The notes: generated from the letters alone by a model not told the origin. Shown: positions 45,708-56,427, numbered from the stretch's first letter. The stretch is DNA of 64,000 nt from Pseudanabaena sp. PCC 7367 (GCF_000317065.1 NC_019690.1:264635-328634); one strand, 5' to 3'. Numbers and translations: made by a program.

Positions 45708-46091
45708 CTAATGGACATTTGAGGTCTGCGAGCAGGTGATCACAAAATCAGGCGTATCTAGATAGGTGATCACAAACCGTTGGGCAAACGAACAAACCTG
45801 CGCAAACTTATCCGCTTCATTTTCCAAACTGGCCTTGGTCTCTGGGTTGGGGCAATGAATCAAGAGGGTTTCTTCCTCGGTTAACCACCGCAGGTCGCAG
45901 AAAATGGTAGCGGGGATCTCGGTTTTGATCGTGGTGAGCAGATCGCTAAGCTGCTTGAATTTATGCAGCCAGGTTGATTCTTCTAGTTTGGTTTTGAGGC
46001 GGGTTTGGAGCTGCTCCCGCTTCTCTAATACGGTCGAATTTGTGTCCAGATTTTGGTACATGTCTTTTGGATTATTCATAGGTATAAACAT
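45708..46091 (-). CDS. Hypothetical protein
   Basis: About 127 residues, soluble. The segment KREQLQTRLKTKLEESTWLHKFKQLSDLL is a helix; the second half has strands TLLIHCPNPETKASLENEADKFAQVCSFAQRFVITYL. No recognised family. Starts at 46091, 46079 (ATG of MNNPKDMYQNL) or 46061 are possible. Isolated between two long non-coding stretches. Confidence 0.55.
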   Translation of the reverse strand: MFIPMNNPKDMYQNLDTNSTVLEKREQLQTRLKTKLEESTWLHKFKQLSDLLTTIKTEIPATIFCDLRWLTEEETLLIHCPNPETKASLENEADKFAQVCSFAQRFVITYLDTPDFVITCSQTSNVH

Positions 46092-46707
46092 CTAGTTTTC
46101 AGCCGCTTGAATTAAGCAGCCTATGGCAATTAATGACTAAATTTACAAATTTAATCCCCGTGATTAATTTGATTAAGCTATTAGCAGCGATTTGAATTTA
46201 ATTTTGGCTGGGTTTAACAATTTGATTGATCTTAAGCAGATCAACACTAATCAGATCAACACGAGGTCAATATTGAAATGTAGAAATATAGAATCAATCG
46301 GAATTCAATGCGAAGTCAGTCTTAAGCCAGTTCTGATTAACTTAGTTGGTTTTTTAGTTTTAATAAATTAACCAAGTTCAAGCTGAGCGATCGCCCCCTT
46401 TATGACCCTTTGTAACTCTTTTATGACCATTTGGGATCTGTGTAAACATGCTTGGGTTGCCCCCCCATCAATGCGGCGATCGCCTGAATAGATTTGCAGT
46501 AAATTAGCAATGGATGTCAGATATTTAGATATTTAGATCCCTAAATCCAGTCTGCCTACTTACTACCATGATTATCTACCATGATTATAGCGAAACATGC
46601 ATATATCCAGGGAGGGTAAAATTTCCTATGCTAGAACTCTCTGCCCCCATTGCTTGCACCACCACCCTACCGACAATGCTTAGTCTGATAGATCAATTGT
46701 GTCAATT
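46092..46707. other. Intergenic region, about 615 bp
   Basis: AT-rich spacer upstream of larB. The line CAGATATTTAGATATTTAGATCCC near 46517 has a short repeat, and CATGATTATC is doubled near 46567-46590. No clear gene. Confidence 0.35.
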
Positions 46708-47511
46708 ATGTCAATGAACCCAACCGAGGCGCTCCAGCAATTATTAGCAGCGGTGGCCGCTGGCGAAACGAGCGTTGATGCAGCCTTGGCGCGATTGAAA
46801 AACTTTGGCTTTGAGGCGATCGATGGGGTGGCAAACATTGACCACAGCCGCGTGATTCGGAATGGTTTTCCGGAAGTGATCTGGGGTGAAGGGAAAACCC
46901 CTGACCAGATTGTGCAAATTATGACGGCGATGCAGCATAAGCAACGGGAGCTGGGATTTGCCTTGCCGATTATGGCCACCCGCATCAGTGAATCGGTGTT
47001 CCATAAGTTGCATTTGGCTTTGCCGGAGCTAACTTATTTTGAAATGGCGCGGATCTGTGCGATCGTGCCAGAGCAGACTGCCTCTGCGCCAGAGAAACCT
47101 GGTTTGATTAGCATCATCACGGCGGGGACAGCGGATTTGCCAGTGGCCGAAGAAGCAGCGATCACAGCGGAACTATGCGGTTTTCAGGTGAAGCGATTGT
47201 GGGATGTGGGCGTGGCTGGGATTCATCGCTTGTTGAATAATCTGGCGGTGTTGACGGCGGCGGATGTGTTGATTGTGGTGGCAGGCATGGAAGGGGCGTT
47301 GCCGAGTGTGGTAGGTGGCCTGTGCGATTGTCCGGTGATTGCAGTGCCGACCAGCGTGGGCTATGGCGCGAGTTTTGGTGGCGTGGCGGCGTTGTTAACA
47401 ATGCTCAATTCCTGCGCGGCGGGGATCGGCGTGGTGAATATTGATAATGGCTTTGGCGCAGCGATCCTGGCGGGGCAAATTTTGAACACGGCACAGAAGT
47501 TAAATAATTAA
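46708..47511 (+). CDS. larB: Nickel-pincer cofactor biosynthesis protein LarB
   Basis: About 267 residues. The N-terminal helical domain includes VDAALARLKNFGFEAIDGVANIDHSRVIRNGFPEVIWGEGKTPDQIVQI; the C-terminal AIR-carboxylase-like domain has ISIITAGTADLPVAEEAAITAELCG, RLWDVGVAGIHRLL, VVAGMEGALPSVVGGLCDCPVIAVPTSVGYGASFGGVAALLTMLNSCAAGIGVVNIDNGFGAA. LarB carboxylates and hydrolyses nicotinic acid adenine dinucleotide in the pincer cofactor pathway. larA, larC and larE are not in the window. Several start codons (GTG 46699, ATG 46708, ATG 46714) are close together. Confidence 0.92.
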   Translation: MSMNPTEALQQLLAAVAAGETSVDAALARLKNFGFEAIDGVANIDHSRVIRNGFPEVIWGEGKTPDQIVQIMTAMQHKQRELGFALPIMATRISESVFHKLHLALPELTYFEMARICAIVPEQTASAPEKPGLISIITAGTADLPVAEEAAITAELCGFQVKRLWDVGVAGIHRLLNNLAVLTAADVLIVVAGMEGALPSVVGGLCDCPVIAVPTSVGYGASFGGVAALLTMLNSCAAGIGVVNIDNGFGAAILAGQILNTAQKLNN

Positions 47512-47692
47512 ATAAATAAATAATTAGAGATTCAAGTTTTTTTGGGTTTGGAGTTACTATTATTTTCAGAGGAACTTAGCTTTACCGATCAGCATCGGCT
47601 AAGAAATTGCCCCAGAACATGCGATTGATCAGGCTGATTGCTTAATCAAAGATGATTTTGGCGGTGCCGAGACTGCGATTAGTTCCCACCAT

Positions 47693-48778
47693 ATGTCCAG
47701 ACTAACTATGAACAAACGAAGTACCTATAACACTTTTTTCCGAGGGTTTTGGGTCGAAGTCAGCGATCGCCTCCAGGACTATGTTAAGAAGGGACGGCGG
47801 AACCCGCCCTGGTTGATCATGTCGATTGCTGGTCGGTTTGGGTGGTTGAGGTATTGTGCCAAGTTGATGATCAGGCTAAACAATAGATTGCAGCTCAATC
47901 ATCAGCTTAATTATGTTAATCATGACGATCGCCCCGCTAGCCACCAGTCCTGCCCAGCAACGCAATTAACGAACGAAGAGAATGATCACGTTGAGAATGT
48001 GTGCACAGGGTTGGAGCCAACTAAAATAGTTACGGTTTTAAACCAGGATGGCATCTATACTGGTCTGAGTCTGTCCCAGTCGATGCAGCAGGAATTATGG
48101 CAGTTTGCCCACACTCATCCCTGTTATGGCAATTTGGAACCGGATCAGGGCTTTTATTATGCTGATAAAGCTAAGGCAGAGCAGCGATCTGGTCGGCTTT
48201 TTTTCTCGGCTCAATATTTCAACACCAGTCGGTTGTGTTCGGCGATTCGCCGCCTGGGTAACGATCGCCAATTAGTCTCGATCGCCCAGAGTTATTTGGG
48301 CGCAAAGCCGATTTTTACCGGTAGTCGCCTGTGGTGGAATTTTGCGATCGATGATCACACGGTCTATGACCCCAACTATGCAATTACCTTTTTTCACTAT
48401 GATTTAGATGACTACGCCTGTTTGCGCTTCTTTTTCTATCTCACGGCAGTGGATGAGCAGGCTGGCCCCCATGTTTGCGTGCGCGGTAGTCATGTTAATA
48501 AAAAGCTGGCCTATTTACTCTCGCCGGTGAAAAGGCGCAGTGATGATTATGTACAACAGCATTATGGAACCGAGAATTTGGTTTCGGTCTGTGGTGCGGC
48601 GGGATTTGGGTTTGCAGAAGATACTTTTTGTATTCATAAGGCGACCAGACCGCTACGGGGCGATCGATTGATGCTTCAAATTCAGTTCGCTTTGCATGAT
48701 TATGGGATGCATAATGATTTTAAGGATGATTCGCGGTTGCGTAATATTGATTGTTCTGGTTTCGCAATAAATAATTAA
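47693..48778 (+). CDS. PhyH-type Fe(II)/2-oxoglutarate dioxygenase-like protein
   Basis: 361 residues. A poorly conserved N-terminus (1-110) precedes a dioxygenase domain: FFHYDLDDYACLRFFFYL gives HxD, and FCIHKATRPLRGDRLMLQIQF gives the distal His and the Arg that would bind 2-oxoglutarate. GPHVCVRGSHV is the strand between. The substrate is unknown. A strong hairpin terminator follows at 48795-48830. Confidence 0.7.
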   Translation: MSRLTMNKRSTYNTFFRGFWVEVSDRLQDYVKKGRRNPPWLIMSIAGRFGWLRYCAKLMIRLNNRLQLNHQLNYVNHDDRPASHQSCPATQLTNEENDHVENVCTGLEPTKIVTVLNQDGIYTGLSLSQSMQQELWQFAHTHPCYGNLEPDQGFYYADKAKAEQRSGRLFFSAQYFNTSRLCSAIRRLGNDRQLVSIAQSYLGAKPIFTGSRLWWNFAIDDHTVYDPNYAITFFHYDLDDYACLRFFFYLTAVDEQAGPHVCVRGSHVNKKLAYLLSPVKRRSDDYVQQHYGTENLVSVCGAAGFGFAEDTFCIHKATRPLRGDRLMLQIQFALHDYGMHNDFKDDSRLRNIDCSGFAINN

Positions 48779-48794
48779 ACTTACGAATATATTT

Positions 48795-48830
48795 AAAGAA
48801 TCGATTCGGGCTTGTTTAGTTCGATTCTTT
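48795..48830 (+). terminator. Rho-independent terminator
   Basis: Perfect 10-bp stem AAAGAATCGA (48795-48804) and TCGATTCTTT (48821-48830), 16-base loop, then TTTA. It closes the dioxygenase gene and separates it from the phage-type genes that start at 48913. Confidence 0.75.
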
Positions 48831-48912
48831 TTTATGGCTAAATCGCTTTCTAGGTCTGCTTTATATCGGTTAAGATAGAAAGCATTAACCTACCAGTGAA
48901 GATGGGGGATCT

Positions 48913-49440
48913 GTGGCTGAATTTGATAAAAAGAGGGCTGATTTAATCCTTGATAGCATCTCTGAGACTGGTTCTGATGATAAGGCTTGCAAAGAAGCTC
49001 GCATCGATAAAAAAACTTTCCATCAATGGTTGCGTAACGAAATTTCTTTCTCTGAGCAGGTTGCAAAAGCTAGACATATATATCGAGAAGGTAAGAATCA
49101 CAGCCAGGTAGTTAAGGCAATGGCTGTTTTAGACCAATATCTAGGCGGGGAAGCTACGGAGGTACATAATTCTGAGGAGGAAAGAATCGGTAGTAATAAA
49201 GAAACAAGCCATAAAAAATCGACTAAGCAAGTACGCCGTAGTACCCCTGCCTGGGTGATCGATCGTGTATTAGGTAAAAGAATGCATGAAATGGAAGCTT
49301 TGAGAGTTCTTGCTAATGCTGGCTGGGTTCCTCGAACGATTCTCACTGAGGTTGTGGGAGGCATAGCCGTATTACGAGAATCTGTACGTCATGCCTTTGA
49401 TAACTTGAGTAGCTCTAATCGGGATAGTAGTAAGAACTAG
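48913..49440 (+). CDS. Terminase small-subunit-like DNA-binding protein
   Basis: 175 residues from a GTG at 48913 with GGGGG upstream. N-terminal helix-turn-helix: RADLILDSISETGSDDKACKEARIDKKTFHQWLRNEISFSEQVAKAR, the pattern of phage small terminase or HTH-transposon adaptor proteins. The middle is charged and the end helical. It lies 12 bp before the large terminase gene. Small terminase is supported by position and HTH, not by a firm family match. Confidence 0.6.
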   Translation: MAEFDKKRADLILDSISETGSDDKACKEARIDKKTFHQWLRNEISFSEQVAKARHIYREGKNHSQVVKAMAVLDQYLGGEATEVHNSEEERIGSNKETSHKKSTKQVRRSTPAWVIDRVLGKRMHEMEALRVLANAGWVPRTILTEVVGGIAVLRESVRHAFDNLSSSNRDSSKN

Positions 49441-49452
49441 TAAAACAGAGTG

Positions 49453-50967
49453 ATGGAAACCTATAGTAATGCTAGTTTAGAAAAGAGTTGCAAGCGTTCG
49501 ATTCAATTACAGCCCTTAACGAAAACCACGATCGAATGGCAACCGATTCCCAACAGTCCCCAGGCAATGGCCTACGACAGCGAAGCCGATGAGTTACTCT
49601 ATGGTGGCAGTGCGGGGGGCGGAAAAACCGACTTGATTTGTGGACTGGCACTGACGGCACACCAACGATCGCTAATTCTGCGCCGCGAAGCAACCCAACT
49701 CAACGGCATCATCGATCGAATTGAAACCCTAGCCCAAACCAGCGTTAACCAGAGTCGCAAGACTTTGAACCTGGGCGATCGCACCATTGAACTAGGCGGT
49801 TGCCAACACGATCGGCACAAAACCAAATATAAAGGCCGCGAGCATGACCTGAAGGCATTTGACGAACTGAGCGAATTTACGCAAAGTCAATATGAATTTA
49901 TTTCCGCCTGGAATCGTTCCACCGATCCTGAGCAAAAATGCCGGATTGTGGCCACCAGTAACCCGCCCGATGCGCAGATGGGAGCCTGGATTATTCGCCA
50001 TTGGCGGCCTTGGCTTGACCCTAAACACCCTAACCCCGCTATCTCTGGTGAAATTCGCTATTTCATTCAACAGGAAGAAGTAGACTCCCCTGAACCAGTT
50101 GAGGTAAAGGGGCGATTGGTCTATCCCCGCAAACGTTGTTTCATTGCTGCCAGTGTGGAAGATAACCATTTTTTATTAGATACTGGTTACGATCGCCTCC
50201 TCGACAATTTGCCCCCCGAATTGGCCGCAAAACTAAGACATGGCGATTTTGGCACCAGCATTAGGGATCATACCTATCAGGTGATTCCCACTGCCTGGGT
50301 GATCGCTGCCCAGGAACGCTATCGTATCTTCAAGCAGCAACAGATAGCTAATCCGCCTTTATCCGTAATTGCGATCGATCCGGCGCGGGGTGGCAATGAC
50401 CGCAGTGCGATCGCCCATCGCTATGGCAATTTAATTGAATTAGACGTGCTACCAGGCCAGGAAACCCCCGATGCGTTTCCAATTATCGATCGGGTTAAAT
50501 CAATTCTGGCGGGTCAGCGGGTGCCAATCCAAATCGATGCGATCGGGGTGGGGGCAGCGGTGGTGGATACATTGCGGATGATGTCGGAATTAACCAGTGA
50601 TGTAGTGATCGCCCTGGATGCCAGAGCCAGAAGTAATCAAGATGCTGGCCTGCGGCGGTTTGTGAATCAGCGGGCGCAGTGGTGGTGGCAATTGCGGGAG
50701 ATGCTCGACCCCGCCAATAATCAAGGTGAGCAGGCCTTAATGCTGCCGGACTTGCCAGAAGTATTGGCCGATTTAACCGCGCCGCGTTGGCAGTTGCGTT
50801 TGCATGGGTTGGCGATCGAAAAGAAAGACCAGATTAAACAGCGTTTGGGCAAAAGCCCTGACCTGGGTGATGCGATCGTGATGGCGCTGGTGCTGCCGCC
50901 GATTGTTACCTATACCCGTTCTGAGCAACGGCGATCGCCAAACCGATTTGATGACTATGTAATGTGA
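49453..50967 (+). CDS. Phage terminase large subunit
   Basis: 504 residues. ATPase: Walker A GGSAGGGKTDLI near 52-62 and the acidic LKAFDELSEF near 133-142, with SAWNRSTD and VATSNPPD following. Nuclease: VIAIDPARGGNDRSAIAHR near 310, then IQIDAIGVGAAVVD and LGDAIVMALVLPP, an RNase-H-like triad of acidic residues. It packages DNA into heads through the portal. No capsid or portal gene follows. The gene contains several HIP1 octamers, as host genes do. Confidence 0.9.
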   Translation: METYSNASLEKSCKRSIQLQPLTKTTIEWQPIPNSPQAMAYDSEADELLYGGSAGGGKTDLICGLALTAHQRSLILRREATQLNGIIDRIETLAQTSVNQSRKTLNLGDRTIELGGCQHDRHKTKYKGREHDLKAFDELSEFTQSQYEFISAWNRSTDPEQKCRIVATSNPPDAQMGAWIIRHWRPWLDPKHPNPAISGEIRYFIQQEEVDSPEPVEVKGRLVYPRKRCFIAASVEDNHFLLDTGYDRLLDNLPPELAAKLRHGDFGTSIRDHTYQVIPTAWVIAAQERYRIFKQQQIANPPLSVIAIDPARGGNDRSAIAHRYGNLIELDVLPGQETPDAFPIIDRVKSILAGQRVPIQIDAIGVGAAVVDTLRMMSELTSDVVIALDARARSNQDAGLRRFVNQRAQWWWQLREMLDPANNQGEQALMLPDLPEVLADLTAPRWQLRLHGLAIEKKDQIKQRLGKSPDLGDAIVMALVLPPIVTYTRSEQRRSPNRFDDYVM

Positions 50968-51439
50968 TTGTTGGGATTATTGTGATTGTTGGAATTGTTA
51001 TGCTCGGCTTAGTCTGGTTAGTCTAGTTAGTCTGGGCGATCGGCATGATCAAGCTAGCCAGCAATCCAGTTGAATTGTTGAACTTTTGAACTTTTGAATT
51101 AATAGCTTGCTAAGTTGTTGAATTTTTAAACTGCTAAAATCTTGAATTTCTAAAATTTTGGCTTGTTAAGCTGGTAAGTTGTTGACTTGTTAGCTGCCAT
51201 TTCCTTCGCTGTGCCAAAGAAATATCTATAGCACTGTGATGTAACTCTGGCGGTTAGCGATGTCGCTGCATCCAAGCGATCGCGGCCACCAACTGAGCGC
51301 CAAAAGATCACAGTTCGGCGTGATGCAGATCGCAGCGGAACCAGGGCGATCGCGGCATTATGGTTACAACAAAACAAACGCATTGAAAAACGCATTAAAC
51401 CAAAACAAACTAAACCATTAATTGCAGAGGACAACAACT
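50968..51439. other. Intergenic region with degenerate repeats
   Basis: About 470 bp. From 51058 to 51190 short words such as GTTGAACTTTTGAACTTTTG and AAGTTGTTGAATTTTT follow one another. Similar word-repeats occur at 56640-56800, 61030-61270 and 62835-62930, all beside phage-type genes. No gene. Confidence 0.45.
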
Positions 51440-51610
51440 ATGAAACTAACCTACCGAGGCATCGCCTACAACAGCCATCGTGAAGTATTGGCCACCACCA
51501 AAAGCCGCACCGACTTGAACTTCATGGGTGCTCACTACCGCATGGCTGGCGCCGAAAAAGCCGCCTCCCGCCGCACCGAAAAGCTGATGTTCATGGGTGT
51601 CGCCTACTAG
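51440..51610 (+). CDS. DUF4278 small protein
   Basis: 56 residues, MKLTYRGIAYNSHREVLAT at the start and LMFMGVAY at the end. The MKLTYRGxxY start defines DUF4278, a short cyanobacterial family of unknown function. The ribosome binding site is GAGGACAAC. The motif F/Y-M-G-x-x-Y occurs three times (YRGIAY, FMGAHY, FMGVAY), so the protein may be built from small repeats. Confidence 0.85.
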   Translation: MKLTYRGIAYNSHREVLATTKSRTDLNFMGAHYRMAGAEKAASRRTEKLMFMGVAY

Positions 51611-51949
51611 ATTGCTTCTGGCTCAAACCCTGAATATATTGGCATTTTGGGGAATTAGGTTAAATTAATTCAAAAATGCGCCAATTGGCTTAATTATCTG
51701 AGCGATTCTGGGTATTGTTAGAACTGCAATTATTTTAGTTATTGCAAACAATTCAAATATTCTGGTTGATGCCATTTATGTAAATTCATGGGGTCGCCGG
51801 GATCAACGCCTCACTTAATACATGCATTCTCAGTCATATTCTGCTTGAGAATGTATTTCTCGAAAATTACTAGGTATCCGGCGATCGCTATTCAACTGGC
51901 GATCGTTTTTTTTATTTAGCTCTATTTATTAGCTCTATTTAGAATTAGG
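51611..51949. other. Intergenic region, about 340 bp
   Basis: Contains a partial inverted repeat around GCATTCTCA and TGAGAATG near 51828-51850 and the terminator at 51882-51913. No gene. Confidence 0.35.
51882..51913 (+). terminator. Rho-independent terminator built from HIP1 halves
   Basis: CGATCGC at 51882-51888 pairs with GCGATCG at 51899-51905 across a 10-base loop, followed by eight T. It could end transcripts from the DUF4278 side. Confidence 0.55.
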
Positions 51950-52138
51950 CTAATTGGTTTTTAGATTGTTTTTCAACACCTGCTTATCGCAATGGGTCAG
52001 CTTTTCGAGCATTTGACAGATTTTGCGATCAACCTGGGCAAAGTTATAGGGTAAGCAGGATTGATGACGCTGACATGAATCACAAACAGTCGCAGAAACT
52101 TTGAGCACTTTAATTCGATCGGCCTGGCGATCCCTCAC
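51950..52138 (-). CDS. Small cysteine-containing hypothetical protein
   Basis: 62 residues with CDSCQRHQSCLPYNFAQVDRKICQML: four Cys spaced CxxCxxxxxC and one more. This could bind metal, but no family is recognised. No clear ribosome binding site and no neighbour on its strand. Tentative. Confidence 0.35.
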   Translation of the reverse strand: MRDRQADRIKVLKVSATVCDSCQRHQSCLPYNFAQVDRKICQMLEKLTHCDKQVLKNNLKTN

Positions 52139-52765
52139 TAAATTGGCTGTGGTTAAGGTTGCGATCGCGGTGACGCTGATAACCTTAAAACGCTAATATT
52201 GCTAATAATTCAACTTACTAATAATCCAATCTAATAATCCAATTTATTAAAACTTGAATATTAATATTGCGATCCAGAAAAGTGCTTTTAAAATGTAAAT
52301 GCTATATGAGTGCTATTTTAACGCTAGATAATTGCTATCTGGGGATAACTTAGAGATTAAATTGTTAAGTTAGTTTTTAATCTGCTTTTCGATTTTTTAA
52401 TTTTTAAATCTAATGTCGATCGTAGCCGCCGCCCTCTGGCTAACTCAACCATCCAGACCATCCAGCCAAACTAGAATTTACTCTGACCTTAATTAAACCT
52501 TAATGGAATTATCCAGCCGCATCAATATATATATAAGTCTTGGTTTTAGAAGTGGCAAGCTAAGAGTAATAAAAGTAATCCCATTGCCTGAGTTGATCTG
52601 TATTTTTATTTGCTTTGCATGGTGATCAATCCTGATATTAGTAAATAAATATATTAGTAAATAAATAACGGATATTCGTTAATATTCCTAATTATGAGGA
52701 GCGATCCAAATTCCCCTATTGATTAATGTCTGTGCCGTCTACCTGAGTCTAATCCAGGTTTATTA
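52139..52765. other. Intergenic region, about 630 bp
   Basis: AT-rich sequence upstream of the histidine kinase with TATATATATAAG near 52530 as a possible -10. No gene. Confidence 0.35.
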
Positions 52766-55700
52766 ATGAGATCGAGATCCAAGTTACGTTTTGAAACTGG
52801 CAAGTTTATCAAGGCTGGAATTGCCGCGATCGCCGTGACGGTGGTGGTGGTGGCTTTGCGGTTTGCTGGTGCTTTTCAACTGTGGGAATTAGTCACCCTC
52901 GATCGCTTTTTTCAACTAGCGCCAGCGCAGAACCATCCTGAACGGGTGGTGATAGTGGCGATCGATGAAACCTTTATTCGCACCAACGGAACCTGGCCAA
53001 TGCCCGATGCAGATCTGGCCACCGTGATCGAGCAAATTAGCGCCCAACAGCCGGTGGCGATCGGTTTGGATATCTATCGTGATTTGCCAGTGGAACCAGG
53101 GCATCAAAAATTGGTGGAGATCTATCAAACCACGCCCAACCTGATTGGCATCGAAAAGGTGACCAGTGATGAACAGGCTGGCATAGTAGCACCGCCGCCC
53201 GAACTCGAAGCGCTAGACCAGGTGGCTTTTAATGATGTGGTGCTGGATGATGATGGCACCCTGCGCCGTGCCCTGTTATCAATTCGGATTGAGAATGATG
53301 AAATTTATTTAAGCTTGCCCTTGCGTTTGGCGTTGATGTATTTAGAGCGCGAAGGCATTTTTATAAAGCCGATCGATGCTGAGCAGTCCACTGTGGGTTT
53401 GGGTAGGGCTGTCTTTGAGTCTTTGACCAGGAATGATGGTGGCTATGTCAGGGCTGATGACAATGGCTATCAAATCATGCTGAATTATCATCGCCACACT
53501 TGTCAGGAACAGGCAAATTGTGAAGTGTTTAAAACGGTGTCGATCGCTGATGTGTTGGCTGGCAAAGTTGAACCAGATTTATTCCGCGATCGGCTTGTAT
53601 TAATTGGCTCAACGGCAGAAAGCATCAAGGATCGCTTTTTTACCCCCTTCACCCACAGCAACTTAACCGCGGCACCGGGGGTAGAAATTCATGCCTACAT
53701 TATTGATCATCTGCTGGCGGCGGCGATCGATGGGCAACCGGTGCTCTATGGTTGGGCTGAACCTCAGGAAATTATTTGGATTCTGGTTTGGGCGGCGGTA
53801 GGCGGAACGATCGGGGTTTGGTTTATTAGTGATCGCTGGCGCGGTCTATTGGTGTTTGCGATCGCCCTGGGGCTGGTTTTGGTTTTGCCCTATGGATTGT
53901 TTTTGATTGGTTCCTGGGGGCCGTTGCCGCCGGCGTTGATTGCCCTGTTGGGGGCAGCGATCGTAACCGTGGGCTGGTTGCTGTTAGATAATTTAAAACG
54001 TTCCTATCGTCAGCTCTCAGAATATTCCCGCACCCTGGAACAACGGGTATTGGAGCGTACCGCCGAACTGGCCGAAAATAATCGATTGCTGGAGATAGAG
54101 ATTAAAGAACGGATCACCATCCAGGATCAACTACAAGCAGCCAAAGCCGCCGCCGAAGCCGCTAATATTGCCAAAAGCCGCTTTTTAGCGAACATGAGCC
54201 ATGAGATTCGCACGCCGATCAATGGCATCATCGGCATGATGGATCTGCTGCAATATACACCGCTGAATGCGGAGCAGACTGATTTCTTGAGTACAATGCG
54301 CAACTCGACCCAGAGTTTGATGCTGGTGATCAATGATATTCTCGATCTCTCGAAGCTGGAAGCGGGGCAGATGCAGCTAGAGCTGAAACGCTTTAAGCTG
54401 AATGATTGCGTTGAAGGGGTGATGGAATTAATGGCGGGGCAGGCCAGCCAGAAACAACTGGAAATGGCGATCTACATTGCCCCAGACGTGCCATTGCATC
54501 TGGTTGGTGATGCCTATCGCTTGCGGCAGGTGTTGACTAATTTGGTCAGTAATGCAATCAAGTTTACGGAAAAAGGGGTAATCAAAACCACCCTGAAACT
54601 AGGATACGTTACCGCTGATACGGTGGAAGTGCGCTTTGAGGTGAGCGATACAGGAATTGGGATCGCCGCTAATAAGCAAAATGTGTTATTTCAATCCTTT
54701 TCCCAGGTAGATATTTCCACCACCCGCAAATATGGTGGCACTGGTTTGGGCTTAGCAATCTGTAAGCAGATTGTGGGGCTGATGATGGGTGAAATCGGCG
54801 TGGAAAGTGAATCGGGGCAGGGCTCAACGTTCTGGTTCACGGCGGTTTTTGCCAAGGTCAAGTTCAAGCCCGATCGCCAGCCCAGGCAGTTGTTTGCGGC
54901 GCATCAAAGTTTGGCTGGGGTGCGCCTGGTAATCATTGAGCCCAGCAAAACCACCCGTCAGATTGTTGAGAATTATGCCAGGGTGTGGGGTATGAAAGTA
55001 GATAGCTTTGCTACGATTCGGGCGGCGTTGCTATTCAAGCAAAATTTACAGCAAAACTTACAGCAAGATTTAGCCCCAAATTTTAAATTGGCAGATGGTG
55101 GTGATGCCCATGATTCCCACCTCCCCCGTAACCTTGGTTGGGATTTTGGTGTGGTGAGCCTGGATGCTCTGGATAGTTGGGTTGCCTCGCAAGCTGATTA
55201 TGAGGATGATACTTTGGGCAAAGCCCTAGAGCAGGTGGGGCCACCGGGGGCGATCGAACTGGAGCTAGATTATTGCATTCCACCGGAATTAAAAGAATTA
55301 GTGATTGAACATAGCCATGTTTGCTGGTTGGTGGTGGCGGATGTGAAGCGCCGCGATCAGGCAGATAAGCTGGTGATTATCGATCGCGCCTATGCCTTTG
55401 TGATCAAACCCTTGCGGGCTGCTCGGTTGCTCGGTTGCTTTTTGGGTATGGCTGAAGGTGAGCCCTTTGAAGCGGTCTTGGATGATATGGGTACGACTGG
55501 CAAGTTCTTGCCTGATTCTGATCCTTCCCAGGCCAAGATTCGGGTGCTGTTGGTGGAAGATAATCCGGTCAATCAAAAGGTAGCACGTAAACAGTTGGAA
55601 CGCTTGGGCTATGAAGTGACCTGTGTGGATGATGGCCAAAAGGCACTGGTGGCCTTGATTCCGGCGGGTTATGCCAATCTGGATACTAATATTGAAGCCA

Positions 55701-56011
55701 AGGCGAGGGAGGGTGTAGGCGCGATCGCCAACTTGCCGCCACCTGAATTTGATGTGGTACTGATGGATTGCCAGATGCCGCGTCTGGATGGGTATGAGGC
55801 CACCAGGCGTTTACGTGCTTGGGAGGAGCAGTTATATCGACAACATGTGCCCCGGCATATGGTGGTGGTGGGGTTGACGGCGAATGCGATGAAGGGCGAT
55901 CGGGAAAAGTGTCTGGCGGCGGGGATGGATGATTATTTGAGTAAGCCGGTGGTGATGAATGACCTTAATTCTACGCTGAAGCGGTGGTTGAGTAATAGGG
56001 TAACCAGCTAG
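52766..56011 (+). CDS. CHASE2-domain hybrid sensor histidine kinase
   Basis: 1081 residues. N-terminal membrane helix, extracytoplasmic CHASE2 domain (about 40-335; [27 protein letters not shown]), three membrane helices (about 335-405), a short coiled coil, HisKA (about 470-535, [16 protein letters not shown] with His near 478), HATPase_c (about 580-700, [26 protein letters not shown]), a degenerate receiver (about 715-890), and a C-terminal receiver (about 924-1076, LLVEDN and [17 protein letters not shown] with the phospho-Asp near 999). The stimulus is unknown. No response regulator gene follows. Confidence 0.93.
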   Translation: MRSRSKLRFETGKFIKAGIAAIAVTVVVVALRFAGAFQLWELVTLDRFFQLAPAQNHPERVVIVAIDETFIRTNGTWPMPDADLATVIEQISAQQPVAIGLDIYRDLPVEPGHQKLVEIYQTTPNLIGIEKVTSDEQAGIVAPPPELEALDQVAFNDVVLDDDGTLRRALLSIRIENDEIYLSLPLRLALMYLEREGIFIKPIDAEQSTVGLGRAVFESLTRNDGGYVRADDNGYQIMLNYHRHTCQEQANCEVFKTVSIADVLAGKVEPDLFRDRLVLIGSTAESIKDRFFTPFTHSNLTAAPGVEIHAYIIDHLLAAAIDGQPVLYGWAEPQEIIWILVWAAVGGTIGVWFISDRWRGLLVFAIALGLVLVLPYGLFLIGSWGPLPPALIALLGAAIVTVGWLLLDNLKRSYRQLSEYSRTLEQRVLERTAELAENNRLLEIEIKERITIQDQLQAAKAAAEAANIAKSRFLANMSHEIRTPINGIIGMMDLLQYTPLNAEQTDFLSTMRNSTQSLMLVINDILDLSKLEAGQMQLELKRFKLNDCVEGVMELMAGQASQKQLEMAIYIAPDVPLHLVGDAYRLRQVLTNLVSNAIKFTEKGVIKTTLKLGYVTADTVEVRFEVSDTGIGIAANKQNVLFQSFSQVDISTTRKYGGTGLGLAICKQIVGLMMGEIGVESESGQGSTFWFTAVFAKVKFKPDRQPRQLFAAHQSLAGVRLVIIEPSKTTRQIVENYARVWGMKVDSFATIRAALLFKQNLQQNLQQDLAPNFKLADGGDAHDSHLPRNLGWDFGVVSLDALDSWVASQADYEDDTLGKALEQVGPPGAIELELDYCIPPELKELVIEHSHVCWLVVADVKRRDQADKLVIIDRAYAFVIKPLRAARLLGCFLGMAEGEPFEAVLDDMGTTGKFLPDSDPSQAKIRVLLVEDNPVNQKVARKQLERLGYEVTCVDDGQKALVALIPAGYANLDTNIEAKAREGVGAIANLPPPEFDVVLMDCQMPRLDGYEATRRLRAWEEQLYRQHVPRHMVVVGLTANAMKGDREKCLAAGMDDYLSKPVVMNDLNSTLKRWLSNRVTS

Positions 56012-56071
56012 CCGATCGCTCCATTTTTGCTAATGTACAATGATGAGTACATATTGCAAATGGTGATGAAT

Positions 56072-56326
56072 ATGGATAGCATGACCTATGCCTCTTTTAA
56101 GGAAAACTTAGCCAGTGCCCTGGATAAAGTAAACGATGATCACGCACCAATTCTGATTACCCGCCCGAATGGTAAGTCTGCTGTGGTAATGTCAGTGGAA
56201 GATTTCGATGGATATGAAGAAACCGCTTATTTAATGGCTAGCCCGAAGAATGCAGAAAGGTTACTAAAATCACTAGCTGAAGTGAAGGCTGGAAAGGTAG
56301 TGCAGCGAGACTTAATCAAACCATGA
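56072..56326 (+). CDS. YefM/Phd-type antitoxin, orphan
   Basis: 84 residues from the ATG at 56072: MDSMTYASFKENLASALDKVNDDHAPILITRPNGKSAVVMSVEDFDGYEETAYLMASPKNAERLLKSL. The strand-helix start and VMSVEDFDGYEETAYLL-type segment are the YefM family. The next frame overlaps by ATGA (56323-56326), as a yoeB toxin would, but what follows is a Uma2-like fragment, so no toxin is present here. Confidence 0.87.
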   Translation: MDSMTYASFKENLASALDKVNDDHAPILITRPNGKSAVVMSVEDFDGYEETAYLMASPKNAERLLKSLAEVKAGKVVQRDLIKP

Positions 56327-56427
56327 CAGCGACAGGTGCGATCGCCCATAGTCTAGTTGAATTTTTGCGGCTGCCGGATTGGCTGATTGAAATCCTCTCA
56401 CCATCTGAGCGGGGTGGGGATTTTTGA
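56323..56427 (+). pseudogene. Uma2-like fragment in the toxin position
   Basis: 34 codons (MTATGAIAHS at the start, then LPDWLIEILSPSERGGDF). The PDWLIEILSPSER segment is typical of Uma2 proteins. The frame stops at once, so only about 20 codons of Uma2 remain. Confidence 0.5.

Noticed and set aside
48913..50967. Possible complete prophage
   Set aside because: No integrase, capsid, portal or lysis gene adjoins the terminase genes, and host genes flank them closely.
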